DNA from: Aliidongia dinghuensis
GTDB taxonomy: Bacteria; Pseudomonadota; Alphaproteobacteria; ATCC43930; CGMCC-115725
Length of the DNA: 64,000 bases
NCBI RefSeq assembly: GCF_014643535.1
Contig: NZ_BMJQ01000009.1
Span: 248,001 to 312,000, forward strand
Reading direction: 5' to 3'
Shown here: positions 41,873 through 50,183 of the stretch, piece by piece
How positions within the stretch are numbered: position 1 is the stretch's first letter
Layout of the letters: each line of letters starts with the position of its first letter
Notes under the pieces: generated by a model
What the model was told of the DNA's origin: nothing
The model's input: only the letters and a program-made list of their open reading frames with translations
Database searches by the model: none
Translations under genes and position numbers: made by a program

Positions 41873-42178
41873 ATGATCAAGTGTGGATTGTTCGTCCGGC
41901 TCGAAGCCAAGCCGGGCATGGAGCAGGCGGTAGAGGCCTTCCTTGCCGCCGGCCTTGAACTGACGAATCAGGAGGTGGCGACGCCGATCTGGTTCGCCCT
42001 CAAGCTCTCGCCGACGACGTTCGGCGTTTTCGACGCCTTTGCGAGTGAAGAGCATCGCCAGGCGCACCTCGCCGGCGACATGGCCAAGGCCCTGATGTCA
42101 CGGGTCGACGAGCTGCTGGCAAGCCCGCCGTCGGTCGAGCCCGTCGACATCCTGGGCATGAAGAATCAGCCGACCTGA
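41873..42178 (+). CDS. Antibiotic-biosynthesis-monooxygenase (ABM) domain protein
   Basis: This 101-residue ferredoxin-like-fold protein of the ABM family starts MIKCGLFVRLEAKPG and contains FGVFDAFASEEHRQAHLAG, the typical central strand and His. Family members are cofactor-free quinol monooxygenases or simply detoxifying dimers, so the substrate is open. The ATG at 41873 follows GGAGAGG. A secreted alpha/beta hydrolase gene follows 75 bases later, and both are likely under the divergent GlxA-type regulator. Confidence 0.85.
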   Translation: MIKCGLFVRLEAKPGMEQAVEAFLAAGLELTNQEVATPIWFALKLSPTTFGVFDAFASEEHRQAHLAGDMAKALMSRVDELLASPPSVEPVDILGMKNQPT

Positions 42179-42253
42179 CACCATCCCCGCTCGCCCGTCA
42201 CCGAGATGGTCGCGCGAAACGACGGGCAAATCGAAATATCCTTGGAGACTTAA

Positions 42254-43018
42254 ATGTCCATGTTGCGAAAGACTTCTGCGATTGCCCTCATGATTGCCAC
42301 GGGCGGCACGATGGCTCACGCCGCGCCGAACCCGCCGGCGAAAGATATCGTCATCGTTCATGGCGCGCTGGTGGATGGCTCCGGCTGGCGGGCCGTCCAC
42401 GACATCCTGACCAAGGACGGCTTCCATGTGACGATCGTCCAGGAACCGCTCACCGGCCTTGCCGAGGACGTCGAGACCACCAAGCGCGCCATCGATCAGC
42501 AGGCGGGTCCCGTCGTGCTGGTCGGCCACAGCTATGGCGGCTCCGTGATCACGGAGGCCGGCGCCGACCCGAAGGTCAGTGCGCTCGTCTATGTGGCCGC
42601 CCTCCAGCCCGACGCGGGGGAAGCGAGCGGTCAACTGCTGTCGAAGTTCGCGGCGCCCAACGATGCCATGCGGGCCACGGCCAATCATGACACGCCGGAC
42701 AAGTATTTCTTCCTCCCGCCGGCGAAATTCCCCGCAACCTATGCCGCGGATGTCCCGGCCCCGGAGGCTCAATTCCTGGCGGACTCGCAGCAGCAGCTCG
42801 CCGAGAAGGCTCTGGGGGCGCCTGTCTCCGTGGCGGCGTGGCGCACCAAACCCAGCTACGCCATCCTGACCACCCAGGATCACATGGTGAGCCCCGAACT
42901 CCAGCGCTGGATGTATCAGCGCTCGGGCGCCAAGGTGACCGAAGTGAGCGCAAGTCACGCCGTCTTCATCTCTCAGCCGTCCGCCGTCGCCAAAGTAATC
43001 GAGGCCGCCGCGAAGTAG
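42254..43018 (+). CDS. Secreted alpha/beta hydrolase (EstC-like)
   Basis: This 254-residue esterase-like protein has a signal peptide (residues 1-24, ending AHA). The oxyanion strand is IVIVHGALVDGSGW, the nucleophile elbow VGHSYGGSV (Ser about residue 97) and the catalytic His lies near the end in SASHAVFISQP. An acidic residue in the usual place before TTQDHMVSPEL completes the triad. It follows the ABM gene in the same orientation with its own GGAG site. Homologues hydrolyse small esters or lactones, and the substrate here may be the inducer of the GlxA-type regulator. Confidence 0.88.
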   Translation: MSMLRKTSAIALMIATGGTMAHAAPNPPAKDIVIVHGALVDGSGWRAVHDILTKDGFHVTIVQEPLTGLAEDVETTKRAIDQQAGPVVLVGHSYGGSVITEAGADPKVSALVYVAALQPDAGEASGQLLSKFAAPNDAMRATANHDTPDKYFFLPPAKFPATYAADVPAPEAQFLADSQQQLAEKALGAPVSVAAWRTKPSYAILTTQDHMVSPELQRWMYQRSGAKVTEVSASHAVFISQPSAVAKVIEAAAK

Positions 43019-43121
43019 GCGATCAACCGGCAATCATTCTGCGATCACCTGGTTCGTCTATGACGCGCACATGCTTTGCCGTTCATCGACGCGCAAAGCA
43101 TGTGCGCCCGCGGAGTACGAC

Positions 43122-43967
43122 ATGGCCGCCGTCCTCACCCCCGATACGCCTGGCGCCGAACGCCGGTACCGCCGCCATGCCGGGCTGGTGCGCGTCACCC
43201 ATTGGATCAATGTCGTCTGCTTCACGCTCCTGCTGATGAGCGGGCTGCAGATCTTCAACGCCCATCCGGCGCTCTATGTCGGCGAGCGCTCCGATTTCGA
43301 CCATCCGACCCTGTCGATCCTGGCGCGCCCGTCGGAGCATGGCATCGTCGGCGAAACAGTGATCCTCGGCCATTCCTTCGACACGACGGGCGTGCTCGGC
43401 GCCTCGCGCGAGGCTGGGCAGATCTCGCCGCGCGCCTTCCCAAGCTGGATCACCATCCCGAGCTACCAGGATCTTGCGACCGGGCGGCGCTGGCATTTCT
43501 TCTTCGCCTGGCTGTTGGTGCCGAACGGCCTCGCCTATCTCGCCTGGGGCTTCGCGAGCCGGCATATCGGCAGGGATCTGCTCCCCCGCCGTGCGGCGCT
43601 TCGCCATGTCGGGCGAGAGGTCCTTGACCATCTGCGCCTGCGCTTTCCGCGCGGCGAGGCGGCGAAGCGGTACAACGTGCTGCAGCAGCTGGCATATCTC
43701 CTCGTCGTCTTCGGGCTGTTCCCGCTCATGGTCCTCACCGGCCTCACCATGTCGCCCGGCATCGACAGCGCCGTGCCGCAGCTTCTGACACTCTTCGGCG
43801 GGCGCCAGACGGCGCGGCTCATCCATTTCGCTGCCGCATCGGGCCTCGTGCTTTTCGTCATCGTGCATCTGGTGATGGTGCTGGTCTCGGGCGTCTGGAA
43901 CAACCTGCGCTCGATGATCACCGGCTGGTACGATCTCGGCAAACCGGGGGCGACCGATGCGCGGTAA
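43122..43967 (+). CDS. Membrane cytochrome b subunit (thiosulfate-reductase/hydrogenase type)
   Basis: This 281-residue protein has about four to five membrane spans and His residues placed as haem b ligands: RVTHWINVVC in the first span, GRRWHFFFAWL in the second, and RLIHFAAASG with FVIVHLVMVL at the end. It would pass electrons between quinol and the partner encoded next, whose ATG overlaps this gene's last 11 bases. The ATG at 43122 follows CGGAGTACGAC. The pair resembles b-type cytochromes that serve molybdoenzymes. Confidence 0.88.
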   Translation: MAAVLTPDTPGAERRYRRHAGLVRVTHWINVVCFTLLLMSGLQIFNAHPALYVGERSDFDHPTLSILARPSEHGIVGETVILGHSFDTTGVLGASREAGQISPRAFPSWITIPSYQDLATGRRWHFFFAWLLVPNGLAYLAWGFASRHIGRDLLPRRAALRHVGREVLDHLRLRFPRGEAAKRYNVLQQLAYLLVVFGLFPLMVLTGLTMSPGIDSAVPQLLTLFGGRQTARLIHFAAASGLVLFVIVHLVMVLVSGVWNNLRSMITGWYDLGKPGATDAR

Positions 43968-44748
43968 TCGTCTCTATCGCCGCGACCTGCTGAAGGCACT
44001 TGCGGCGCTCGGCGGCCTCGCGGTGTCGGGCTGCGACCGCCTCTCGATCGAGCGGCACACCCGTTCAGTGCTCGATGCCGCAAACGGCCTGACATACCGG
44101 GCGCAGCGCCTCCTGATCGGCGCCGACCGGCTGGCACCCGAATATGGCGAGGCCGATATCTCGCCGGTCTTTCGTGCCAATGGCTCGACCGACCCGCAGG
44201 ACGAGGCATATCGCGATCTCGCCGGCAATCAATTCACGGATTGGCGCCTGAAGGTCGACGGCCTCGTCGAGCAAGAGCTGTCGCTGTCGCTCGAGGAACT
44301 GCGCGCCTTGCCGGCCCGCACACAGATCACCCGCCACGACTGCGTCGAGGGCTGGAGCGGCATCGGCAAATGGACCGGCGTGCCACTCTCGGAGATCCTG
44401 TCGCGCGCCAGCGTCAGGCCTGAGGCACGCTTTGTCGTGTTCCATTGCGCCGACGCCTTGGACGACGGCGGCGGGTTCTGGGTCGATCCCGAGAGCATCC
44501 GCTACTATGAGAGCATCGACCTGATCGACGCGGCACATCCGCAGACGATCCTTGCCTACGACATGAACGACAAGCCGCTGACCGTTCCCCACGGCGCGCC
44601 GTTGCGGCTGCGCCTCGAACGGCAGCTCGGCTACAAGATGGCGAAATACCTCATGCGCATCGAGCTGGTGCGAAGCTTCGCCGATCTGCATGGCGGCCGC
44701 GGCGGCTATTGGGAAGATCGCGGCTATGAATGGTACGCGGGGATCTGA
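43957..44748 (+). CDS. Molybdopterin-dependent oxidoreductase (sulfite-oxidase fold)
   Basis: This 263-residue protein has a twin-arginine-type leader (YRRDLLKALAALGGLAVSGC, whose Cys might also be lipidated) and a sulfite-oxidase-like molybdopterin domain. The motif ITRHDCVEGWSGIGKWTGVPL (about residues 127-147) carries the Cys that ligates molybdenum, and HCADALDDGGGFW and LRLRLERQLGYKMAKYL follow. It should act in the periplasm or at the membrane, receiving electrons through the cytochrome b encoded by the overlapping upstream gene. The substrate is unknown. A MsrP-like repair role is possible, though the cytochrome partner here is not of the MsrQ type by eye. Confidence 0.9.
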   Translation: MRGNRLYRRDLLKALAALGGLAVSGCDRLSIERHTRSVLDAANGLTYRAQRLLIGADRLAPEYGEADISPVFRANGSTDPQDEAYRDLAGNQFTDWRLKVDGLVEQELSLSLEELRALPARTQITRHDCVEGWSGIGKWTGVPLSEILSRASVRPEARFVVFHCADALDDGGGFWVDPESIRYYESIDLIDAAHPQTILAYDMNDKPLTVPHGAPLRLRLERQLGYKMAKYLMRIELVRSFADLHGGRGGYWEDRGYEWYAGI

Positions 44749-44782
44749 GGCGCTTCACGGCGCCGATCTCGCGCCGTTACAC

Positions 44783-45397
44783 TCAGGGCCCGATCTCGCG
44801 GTCCGCCGCGTGCCGGCGCCGCAACGCGCGGGCGTAGCGCGGCATGACCGTCGGCATGATCGTCTCCCCTTCCGGCGGCCGTTCGACGCCGAAGACATAG
44901 CGCGGGAAGTCGAGCGGCTTCTGGATCGCCCAGATCTTCTCATGCTGGTCCGGCGGCAGGATGACCGCCGGATCGCCGACGGCGATCCAGTTGAGCGGCA
45001 CCATCGACCCTTCGGGCAGCCGCGTCCGCAGATGGACGATGCCATTGACGCGCACTTCCGATTTCCCGCCGATATGGGCGCCGTTGAAGACCGCTGAGCC
45101 GGTCGCCAGGAACACGTCATCTTCGATCGTGCATCCCGTGAGGTAGGCGCGCGGCCCGACCAGCACATTGTCGCCGATCGTGAGCGGCGCGCCCTTGATG
45201 CCGCGCAGGACCGCGGTATCCATGATGACGCAGTTGGCACCGATCTGGACCGGGCCGCTCTCGGCGACCACGACCGCGCCGAAGCCGACGGACGTGTTCG
45301 GGCCGATCGAAACATCGCCGCAGATGGTAGCCGTGGGCGCGACGCGCGCGGTCGGGTCTATCCTCGGACGAACGCCCTCATGCTCCAGGATCGTCAC
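44783..45397 (-). CDS. Hexapeptide-repeat (left-handed beta-helix) protein, gamma-carbonic-anhydrase-like
   Basis: This 204-residue protein contains the isoleucine-patch hexapeptide repeats of the gamma-carbonic-anhydrase/LbH group from about residue 12 to 130 (VAPTATICGDVSIGPNTSVGFGA). At the positions where true carbonic anhydrases have zinc-binding His residues (typically a GHN-type turn) it reads NVLVGPRAYLTGCTI, so the metal site is missing. VHLRTRLPEGSMVPLNWIAVGDPA ends the helix. The GTG at 45397 follows AAGGAGAGG. The 5' end overlaps the MarR gene by 20 bases, so translation is coupled to the regulator. Confidence 0.83.
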   Translation of the reverse strand: MTILEHEGVRPRIDPTARVAPTATICGDVSIGPNTSVGFGAVVVAESGPVQIGANCVIMDTAVLRGIKGAPLTIGDNVLVGPRAYLTGCTIEDDVFLATGSAVFNGAHIGGKSEVRVNGIVHLRTRLPEGSMVPLNWIAVGDPAVILPPDQHEKIWAIQKPLDFPRYVFGVERPPEGETIMPTVMPRYARALRRRHAADREIGP

Positions 45398-45920
45398 GTC
45401 GCCTCTCCTTGAACTCACCGTCGAGGACCGTCGCCCGGGAGCCGACCGGGCACGCCGCCCCCTCGCAGATGCCATGGGCGCAGAAACGGCAGATGCAGCG
45501 CGCGGTTGCGCGCCCGTTCGTCGCGGCCGCGAGCAGGAGATCGACCAGCCCGTCGAGCGATCGCCGCTGCTCGCCATCGAGGGCACCGAGGAGTTGCGCC
45601 ATCTCCACCAAGCGAACGCGCCGGAGGCGCTCGGCCTCGCTCTGCCCCGCGCGGGTCAGCTCGAGCGCCACGTTGCGGGCCTCCTTGTCGCGGCGCATGA
45701 CCAGCCCTTCACGGATCAGGCTGCCGGCCACCCGTACCATGGTCGGCTGCGCGACGCCCAGAATGCGCGCCAGTTCGGTCGCGGTAAGTGGCCCCCAATG
45801 AAGCAGCGTCTGCAAGGCCGCCACCGACGAGCGCGAGCGCGCCGGCCCGAAGGCCATGTCCGTCCGGTCAGTGACGGCAGTTGCCAGGGCTGCGAGCTTG
45901 TTAGCCAACAATTCATGCAT
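45378..45920 (-). CDS. MarR-family regulator with Cys-rich C-terminal tail
   Basis: This 180-residue winged-helix regulator has its DNA-binding part at about residues 40-100 (LTATELARILGVAQPTMVRV is the recognition region, followed by MRRDKEARNVALELT). After the dimerisation helix comes CICRFCAHGICEGAACPVG (about residues 142-160). Its five Cys residues suggest a redox switch or a bound metal. A perfect 17-bp palindrome covers its start codon, a strong sign of autoregulation. The next gene overlaps its 3' end by 20 bases. No good ribosome site precedes the ATG, so translation may be leaderless, or start later. Confidence 0.88.
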   Translation of the reverse strand: MHELLANKLAALATAVTDRTDMAFGPARSRSSVAALQTLLHWGPLTATELARILGVAQPTMVRVAGSLIREGLVMRRDKEARNVALELTRAGQSEAERLRRVRLVEMAQLLGALDGEQRRSLDGLVDLLLAAATNGRATARCICRFCAHGICEGAACPVGSRATVLDGEFKERRRDDPGA

Positions 45921-45931
45921 AGGCTATGCAT
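45915..45931. promoter_or_regulatory. Probable MarR operator over its own start codon
   Basis: ATGCATAG, one central base and CTATGCAT form a perfect 17-base palindrome covering the MarR ATG (45918-45920). A TATAGT-like -10 sequence lies adjacent on the minus strand. MarR proteins typically bind 16-20-bp palindromes. Confidence 0.75.
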
Positions 45932-45970
45932 ACTATATGGACACGGTGCTGTGAAGACCTGAGCGGCCCC

Positions 45971-46008
45971 AAAAACAAAACGGGCGCCCGGTTGCCCGGA
46001 CGCCCGTT
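45971..46008 (-). terminator. Rho-independent terminator after fpr
   Basis: On the minus strand the hairpin AACGGGCG.CCGG / CCGG.CGCCCGTT (one mismatch) is followed by TTTTGTTTTT. It lies about 30 bases after the fpr stop codon. Confidence 0.85.
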
Positions 46009-46036
46009 TCGAAGGCCTGTGCGGCGCTGTCGGCGC

Positions 46037-46810
46037 TTACTGCTCGGCGAACGCCTTCTCGATGACGTAATGGCCGGGCGACGAGCTCGAGCCTTCGACG
46101 AACTTCTGCTCGTCGAGGATCTGATGAATGTCCTTCAGCATCGCCGGGCTGCCGCACAGCATGACACGGTCGAACTCCGGGTCGAACGGCGCCTGGCCGA
46201 TGTCCGAGAACAGCTTGCCCGAGCGGATGAGTGCGGTGATGCGGCCGGTGTTGCGGTATTCCTCGCGGGTGACCGTCGGGTAATAGACGAGCTTCTCGCG
46301 CACGATGTCGCCGAAATACTCGTTCTCCGGCAGTTCCTTGGTGATCAGGTCCTGGTAGGCGAGTTCCGCCACGAAGCGGCAGCCGTGCACCAGCACGATG
46401 CGCTCGAAGCGGTCGTAGACCTCCGGGTCCTTGATGACGCCCAGGAACGGCGCCAGGCCCGTGCCGGTCGACAGCAGATAGAGGGTCTTGCCCGGCAGCA
46501 GATTGTCGAGCAGCAGCGTGCCGACCGGCTTGCGGCCGACCAGGATCTCGTCGCCGACCTTGAGATGCTGCAGGCGCGAGGTCAGCGGACCGTTCGCGAC
46601 CTTGATCGAGAAGAACTCGAGATTTTCCTCGTGGTTGGCGCTGACGAGACTATAGGCACGCAGCAGCGGGCGGCCGTCGACTTCCAGGCCCATCATGGTG
46701 AACTGGCCGTTCTGGAACCGGAACGACGGGTCGCGGGTCGCCTTGAAGCTGAAGAGCGTATCGGTCCAATGATGCACTTCGAGAACGCGCTGCTTCTGCA
46801 GATTGCTCAT
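46037..46810 (-). CDS. fpr: Ferredoxin-NADP(+) reductase
   Basis: This 257-residue flavoprotein moves electrons between NADPH and ferredoxin or flavodoxin. The FAD-binding motif RAYSLVSA (about residues 50-57), the GTGLAPF motif of the NADP domain (about residues 115-121), the VMLCGSPAML strand and the C-terminus YVIEKAFAEQ are all standard for the bacterial subclass. The gene is monocistronic with its own terminator. Its likely roles are oxidative-stress and iron-sulfur supply. The start at 46810 is conventional (MSNLQKQRV), although the ribosome site is weak. Confidence 0.96.
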   Translation of the reverse strand: MSNLQKQRVLEVHHWTDTLFSFKATRDPSFRFQNGQFTMMGLEVDGRPLLRAYSLVSANHEENLEFFSIKVANGPLTSRLQHLKVGDEILVGRKPVGTLLLDNLLPGKTLYLLSTGTGLAPFLGVIKDPEVYDRFERIVLVHGCRFVAELAYQDLITKELPENEYFGDIVREKLVYYPTVTREEYRNTGRITALIRSGKLFSDIGQAPFDPEFDRVMLCGSPAMLKDIHQILDEQKFVEGSSSSPGHYVIEKAFAEQ

Positions 46811-47017
46811 GTCTTGCCGAACTCACGGGAGAAAGGGGAGACCAGGCTGCCCTAATCAGGCATCAAGCTCATTACATTGCAGTGCAGCAATAGGCAAGCA
46901 CAGGCAGCCTGTCACTTTTGCAGGGGTGATTTGTGCTGGGTTCGCTTGAAGCCGCGCCGGCCCGGGACAGAGGTGGGCACGAGGCTGGGATGACGGCCAG
47001 CCGGCCCGGCCCCGTGC

Positions 47018-47042
47018 ACCGCCGGCATCGGCTACCGGCGGT
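47018..47042. promoter_or_regulatory. Inverted repeat downstream of the 78-residue gene
   Basis: ACCGCCGG and CCGGCGGT are perfect arms around nine bases, 55 bases after the stop of the minus-strand gene at 47097. There is no T run on the minus strand, so a terminator role is doubtful. Confidence 0.25.
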
Positions 47043-47096
47043 TTGGCGTCTTGCCACTCGAACGGGAATTTTGCCGGGTATTTTGCAAGGAAGAAA

Positions 47097-47333
47097 TCAG
47101 GCGGCCACGAACCACGCGCCGTCGACGTTCAAGCGGAACTCGTCGCTCGTACGGCAGACGACCGGCGCGGTGCAGCCACCGCCCGCCGCCTCTTCGATGG
47201 CGCTTTTGAGTGCATAATAGGCATCTTCGATGCGGCTGTAGGCATAGCTGCGGCGCACGCCCTGCGCCGGCACCCAACTGTCGTAAGCATAGCCTTCCCG
47301 CTGCTTCAGGACGGGTCCAAAGACGAGCCGCAT
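47097..47333 (-). CDS. Small protein of unknown function (78 residues)
   Basis: I do not recognise a family. From the ATG at 47333 (a GGGGG stretch lies 8 bases upstream) the protein reads MRLVFGPVLKQREGYAYDSW, with a Tyr-rich centre (RSYAYSRIEDAYYALKSAI) and two Cys residues near C-T-A-P-V-V-C that could form a disulfide. It has no signal peptide. The codon composition looks protein-like only from this ATG onward, although the frame is open far upstream. It lies 60 bases downstream of a small membrane-protein gene in the same direction, so the two may be co-transcribed. Confidence 0.5.
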   Translation of the reverse strand: MRLVFGPVLKQREGYAYDSWVPAQGVRRSYAYSRIEDAYYALKSAIEEAAGGGCTAPVVCRTSDEFRLNVDGAWFVAA

Positions 47334-47392
47334 ATCCAATACCCCCGTGGAATCAGAAAGTTGATGACGATCAGGTTCCATGGCGTCCGCTC

Positions 47393-47560
47393 TCAGGCGA
47401 GCAGAGCCAGCGTGGCGGGCAGAAGTGCGAAGGCAACAGCGATCAGCCCGGCCGAAACCCGTTCGGCCCTGGTCCAGCGCCGCAGGTCCGCCTGCAGATC
47501 CAGCCAGTCCTTCCAAAGAAGCGCCGTGCGTTTGGCGTCGTGTGAGCCAGCTGCGAACAT
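47393..47560 (-). CDS. Small single-span membrane protein (55 residues)
   Basis: The ATG at 47560 follows GGGAGAG with ideal spacing. The protein has a charged, Trp-containing N-terminal half (LLWKDWLDLQADLRRWTRAE) and one membrane span at about residues 37-55 (SAGLIAVAFALLPATLALLA). It shares the pattern W-x3-E-R-x-S-A followed by a hydrophobic stretch ending in P-A with the 41-residue protein at 61191-61316. I know of no function. A larger open frame (to 47875) contains it, but the upstream part is not protein-like. Confidence 0.5.
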   Translation of the reverse strand: MFAAGSHDAKRTALLWKDWLDLQADLRRWTRAERVSAGLIAVAFALLPATLALLA

Positions 47561-47887
47561 CGCATCTCTCCCGTCGGTGCGCCGGCGGTTCGGACCGTCT
47601 GCGCTCATCGGGGATTCCGCAAGTTGCGTGCCACCGCAACCGAGCCGGGCACCGGGCGCGCCTCGACAAATATTCCGCTTGTCACACCGCCCGAGCCATT
47701 CGACCCGGGGGCTTGTGCCACCCCGGGACCATCCTTCGATCCGAGGCATCGGCGGTGCTTCCGCCGACGCTCGGATCCATCTGCGGCATCCCATCAGATG
47801 TGGCCCGGACGTTAACATTTGAACCCGGCACGTTCTTCCCGGTTCCGACGGCAAATTGCCCGGAGCCACGCTCACGCGGGCGAAAGA
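47561..47887. other. 327-bp stretch without a recognisable gene
   Basis: This region lies upstream of the 55-residue gene and downstream of pqiC, both on the minus strand. I see no supported gene, repeat or hairpin, only the likely promoter of the small genes. Confidence 0.45.
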
Positions 47888-48487
47888 CTAGCGGATCTCC
47901 CGCGCGATCCGCTCGGCGAGTTGGCCCAGCGCCACACTCATGGCGGTGACGGTGTCGTCGATGTCGATACCGTCTTTGCTCGTGTTGGCCGGCACCTCGA
48001 TCCGCTCGTCATGCCGGGCGAGCGCCTGGCCTGGGGCACCGCCAAGCAGGGTCCAGCGCGCCTCGAGCGTCACCGGCCCGCCGCCCTCACCCGTCGTCGT
48101 GCCCTCGAACCGCTCGATCACCACATCGAGCCCGTGCAGCAGCCGCGGCGGCGCCGGGTCGTCCGGCGGCACGACGGCACCGGGCGGCAGGCGTGCCGCC
48201 AAGTCGGCCGCGAGCGCCCGCCGCGCCAGCTCGTCGAGCCCGCCCGCCCAGCGGTCGTCATCCGCGACGTCGAGCCGACCCGGTCCGGCGCGCCGCACGA
48301 TCTGCGGGCGGTCAAGCTCGGGCGGCAGGGTCACGCTCACGAGCCGGACCGGCACGCGCAGCGCCGGTGCAGCCGGCAGCGGGCTCGCCGGCGCCACGGG
48401 ATCGAGCGTATGGAAGCGCACCGGCGCACTGGCGCAGGCGGCGAGCAGCGAGACTAGGCCGACAACGGCGAAATTGCGTCCGTGCAT
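47888..48487 (-). CDS. pqiC: PqiC-like ABC-type transport auxiliary lipoprotein
   Basis: This 199-residue outer-membrane lipoprotein has a lipobox SLLAAC (Cys at about residue 18) and the PqiC/YmbA fold: VRFHTLDPVAP, then VRLVSVTLPPELDRPQIV, and a C-terminal helix VALGQLAERIAREIR. It docks to PqiB at the outer membrane in an intermembrane lipid pathway. The ATG at 48487 is supported by GGGGAGGGG. It lies 10 bases after pqiB and ends the operon. Confidence 0.88.
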   Translation of the reverse strand: MHGRNFAVVGLVSLLAACASAPVRFHTLDPVAPASPLPAAPALRVPVRLVSVTLPPELDRPQIVRRAGPGRLDVADDDRWAGGLDELARRALAADLAARLPPGAVVPPDDPAPPRLLHGLDVVIERFEGTTTGEGGGPVTLEARWTLLGGAPGQALARHDERIEVPANTSKDGIDIDDTVTAMSVALGQLAERIAREIR

Positions 48488-48497
48488 CGCCCCTCCC

Positions 48498-50183
48498 CTA
48501 CGGTGCCGACGCCGTCCGGCCGCGCAGCAGCGCCTCCGGATGCCGGTCGAGATAATCCGCGAGTGCGCGAAGCGAGCGTGCGGCATCGGTCAGTTCATGG
48601 ACCAGCGCCGGCAGGTCGCGGCTGCGGTCGCCGCCGGCACCCACCAGCTGCTGCACCGCTTCGAGCGTCTGGTCGGCCGCGTCGGCGGTGCGACGCAGGC
48701 TCGCGAGCGCCGGCCCAACCTCCTTGCTCGCCTGCTGGGTGATCTGGTCGAGATTGGCAAGCGATCGATCGAGCGACTTCACGGCCCGCCCGAGCTCCGG
48801 GCCGGCGGTCGCCTGGTCGAGATGGCTCACGATGTCGTGCAGCCCGGCGCCGATCTCGGCGATCGGCAGCTTCGCGAGCTTGTCCGTGAACGCGCTGGCC
48901 GAGGCGGACAGCTGGTCGAGATCGCCGGAGGCCACGGTCGGGATCTGCGGCGCAGCGGCGCTATAGTCGATCGTCGCCGGGGGCTGGTCGGGCAGGAATT
49001 CGAGCTGGATCAAGCGTTGGCCGGTCAAGAGGTTCGCCGAGCCCAGCCGCGCGCGCAGGCCCTCTTTGACCAGCCGGTCCATCGCCTGGTTGACGAGGTC
49101 GGCCGGCGCCTCCTTGCCGTCGGCGTTCTTGTCGGCACGGAAGGGCAGCAGGCTCAAGTCGAGCTGATAGGTGACCGGCACACGCAAGGTGTCGCTGCTC
49201 GGATCATAGTCGAGATGCACATCGGTCACCTGCCCGACCCGCAAGCCCTCGAGCTCGACGGCGGCGCCGTTACCCAGACCGTGCACATTGCCTGAAAAAT
49301 AGGCAAGGTAGGTCACAGTCGGCCCCGCCGGTTGATGGCTCGCCTCGTCTGCGCTGCCGAAGAGGTAGAATTCGGCGTCCTTGGGGCTTGGCGGGTCCCA
49401 CATGGCCGCGTCCGAAGTGTCGAAGCCGACGCCGCCGACGATGAGCGCTTCGACCGAGCGCGTGCTGGCGCGGATGCCGCCGGCCCCGGCCGAGATCGAC
49501 AGGCCGCTCACGTTGTAGAAATGGCTCTTCGGCCGCACGAGCTTGTCGTAGGGCGCCCGGACATAGATGAAGATGTCGGTCTGCCTCGCCTGCTTGCCCA
49601 GCTGGAAGCCCAGCACCTCGCCCGCCTTGATGCCACGGAAATAGAGCGGCGAGCCCTGGGCCAGCGAGCCCAGGTCGTCGGCATGGAGCGTGAAGCGCGT
49701 GCCGGGCACATCCTCCTCGTCGACGACCGGCGGCTCCTCGAGGCCGGCGAAATGGTCGGCGGGCTCTCCCTTCTTGTCCGCCGGCCCCGGGTCCATCTCG
49801 ATGTAGGCGCCCGAGACCAGCGTGGCGAGGCCGGTGATGCCGGCGGCGGAGACGCGCGGCCGGACGACCCAGAAACGGGCGTTGGTCGTGACCCGGTCCT
49901 CGATCTGCCGATCCAGCACCGCCGTGACCTCGACATGGCTCATGTCCTTGGTCAGCACCACGCTCTTGACCGTACCGATATCGACCGCCTTGTGCCGGAT
50001 CTTGGTCCGGCCGGCGTCGAGCCCATCGGCCGAGGCGAAGGTGATGGTCACGGTCGGCCCGTGCTCGGCAAAGGTCTGGAAGCCGACCCAGACCACGACC
50101 AGGAAGGCCGCGATCGGCACCAGCCAGACCAGCGCCAGGAGGTGGCTACGGCGAATACGGGCGGTTCCTTCGCGCTCACTCAT
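48498..50183 (-). CDS. pqiB: PqiB-like MCE intermembrane transport protein
   Basis: This 561-residue protein has one N-terminal inner-membrane helix (about residues 15-36) and three MCE (MlaD-type) domains: VTITFASADGLDAGRTKIRHKAVDIG, then FTLHADDLGSLAQGSPLYFRGIKAGEV, then GAAVELEGLRVGQVTDVHLDYDP. A long helical tail follows, which in PqiB forms the needle-like tunnel. It spans the periplasm and moves lipids between membranes. Its start overlaps pqiA by eight bases, so translation is coupled. Confidence 0.93.
   Translation of the reverse strand: MSEREGTARIRRSHLLALVWLVPIAAFLVVVWVGFQTFAEHGPTVTITFASADGLDAGRTKIRHKAVDIGTVKSVVLTKDMSHVEVTAVLDRQIEDRVTTNARFWVVRPRVSAAGITGLATLVSGAYIEMDPGPADKKGEPADHFAGLEEPPVVDEEDVPGTRFTLHADDLGSLAQGSPLYFRGIKAGEVLGFQLGKQARQTDIFIYVRAPYDKLVRPKSHFYNVSGLSISAGAGGIRASTRSVEALIVGGVGFDTSDAAMWDPPSPKDAEFYLFGSADEASHQPAGPTVTYLAYFSGNVHGLGNGAAVELEGLRVGQVTDVHLDYDPSSDTLRVPVTYQLDLSLLPFRADKNADGKEAPADLVNQAMDRLVKEGLRARLGSANLLTGQRLIQLEFLPDQPPATIDYSAAAPQIPTVASGDLDQLSASASAFTDKLAKLPIAEIGAGLHDIVSHLDQATAGPELGRAVKSLDRSLANLDQITQQASKEVGPALASLRRTADAADQTLEAVQQLVGAGGDRSRDLPALVHELTDAARSLRALADYLDRHPEALLRGRTASAP

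Noticed and set aside
44783..45397. Active gamma-carbonic anhydrase
   Set aside because: The zinc-binding His positions are not present in the hexapeptide turns, so only the fold is called.
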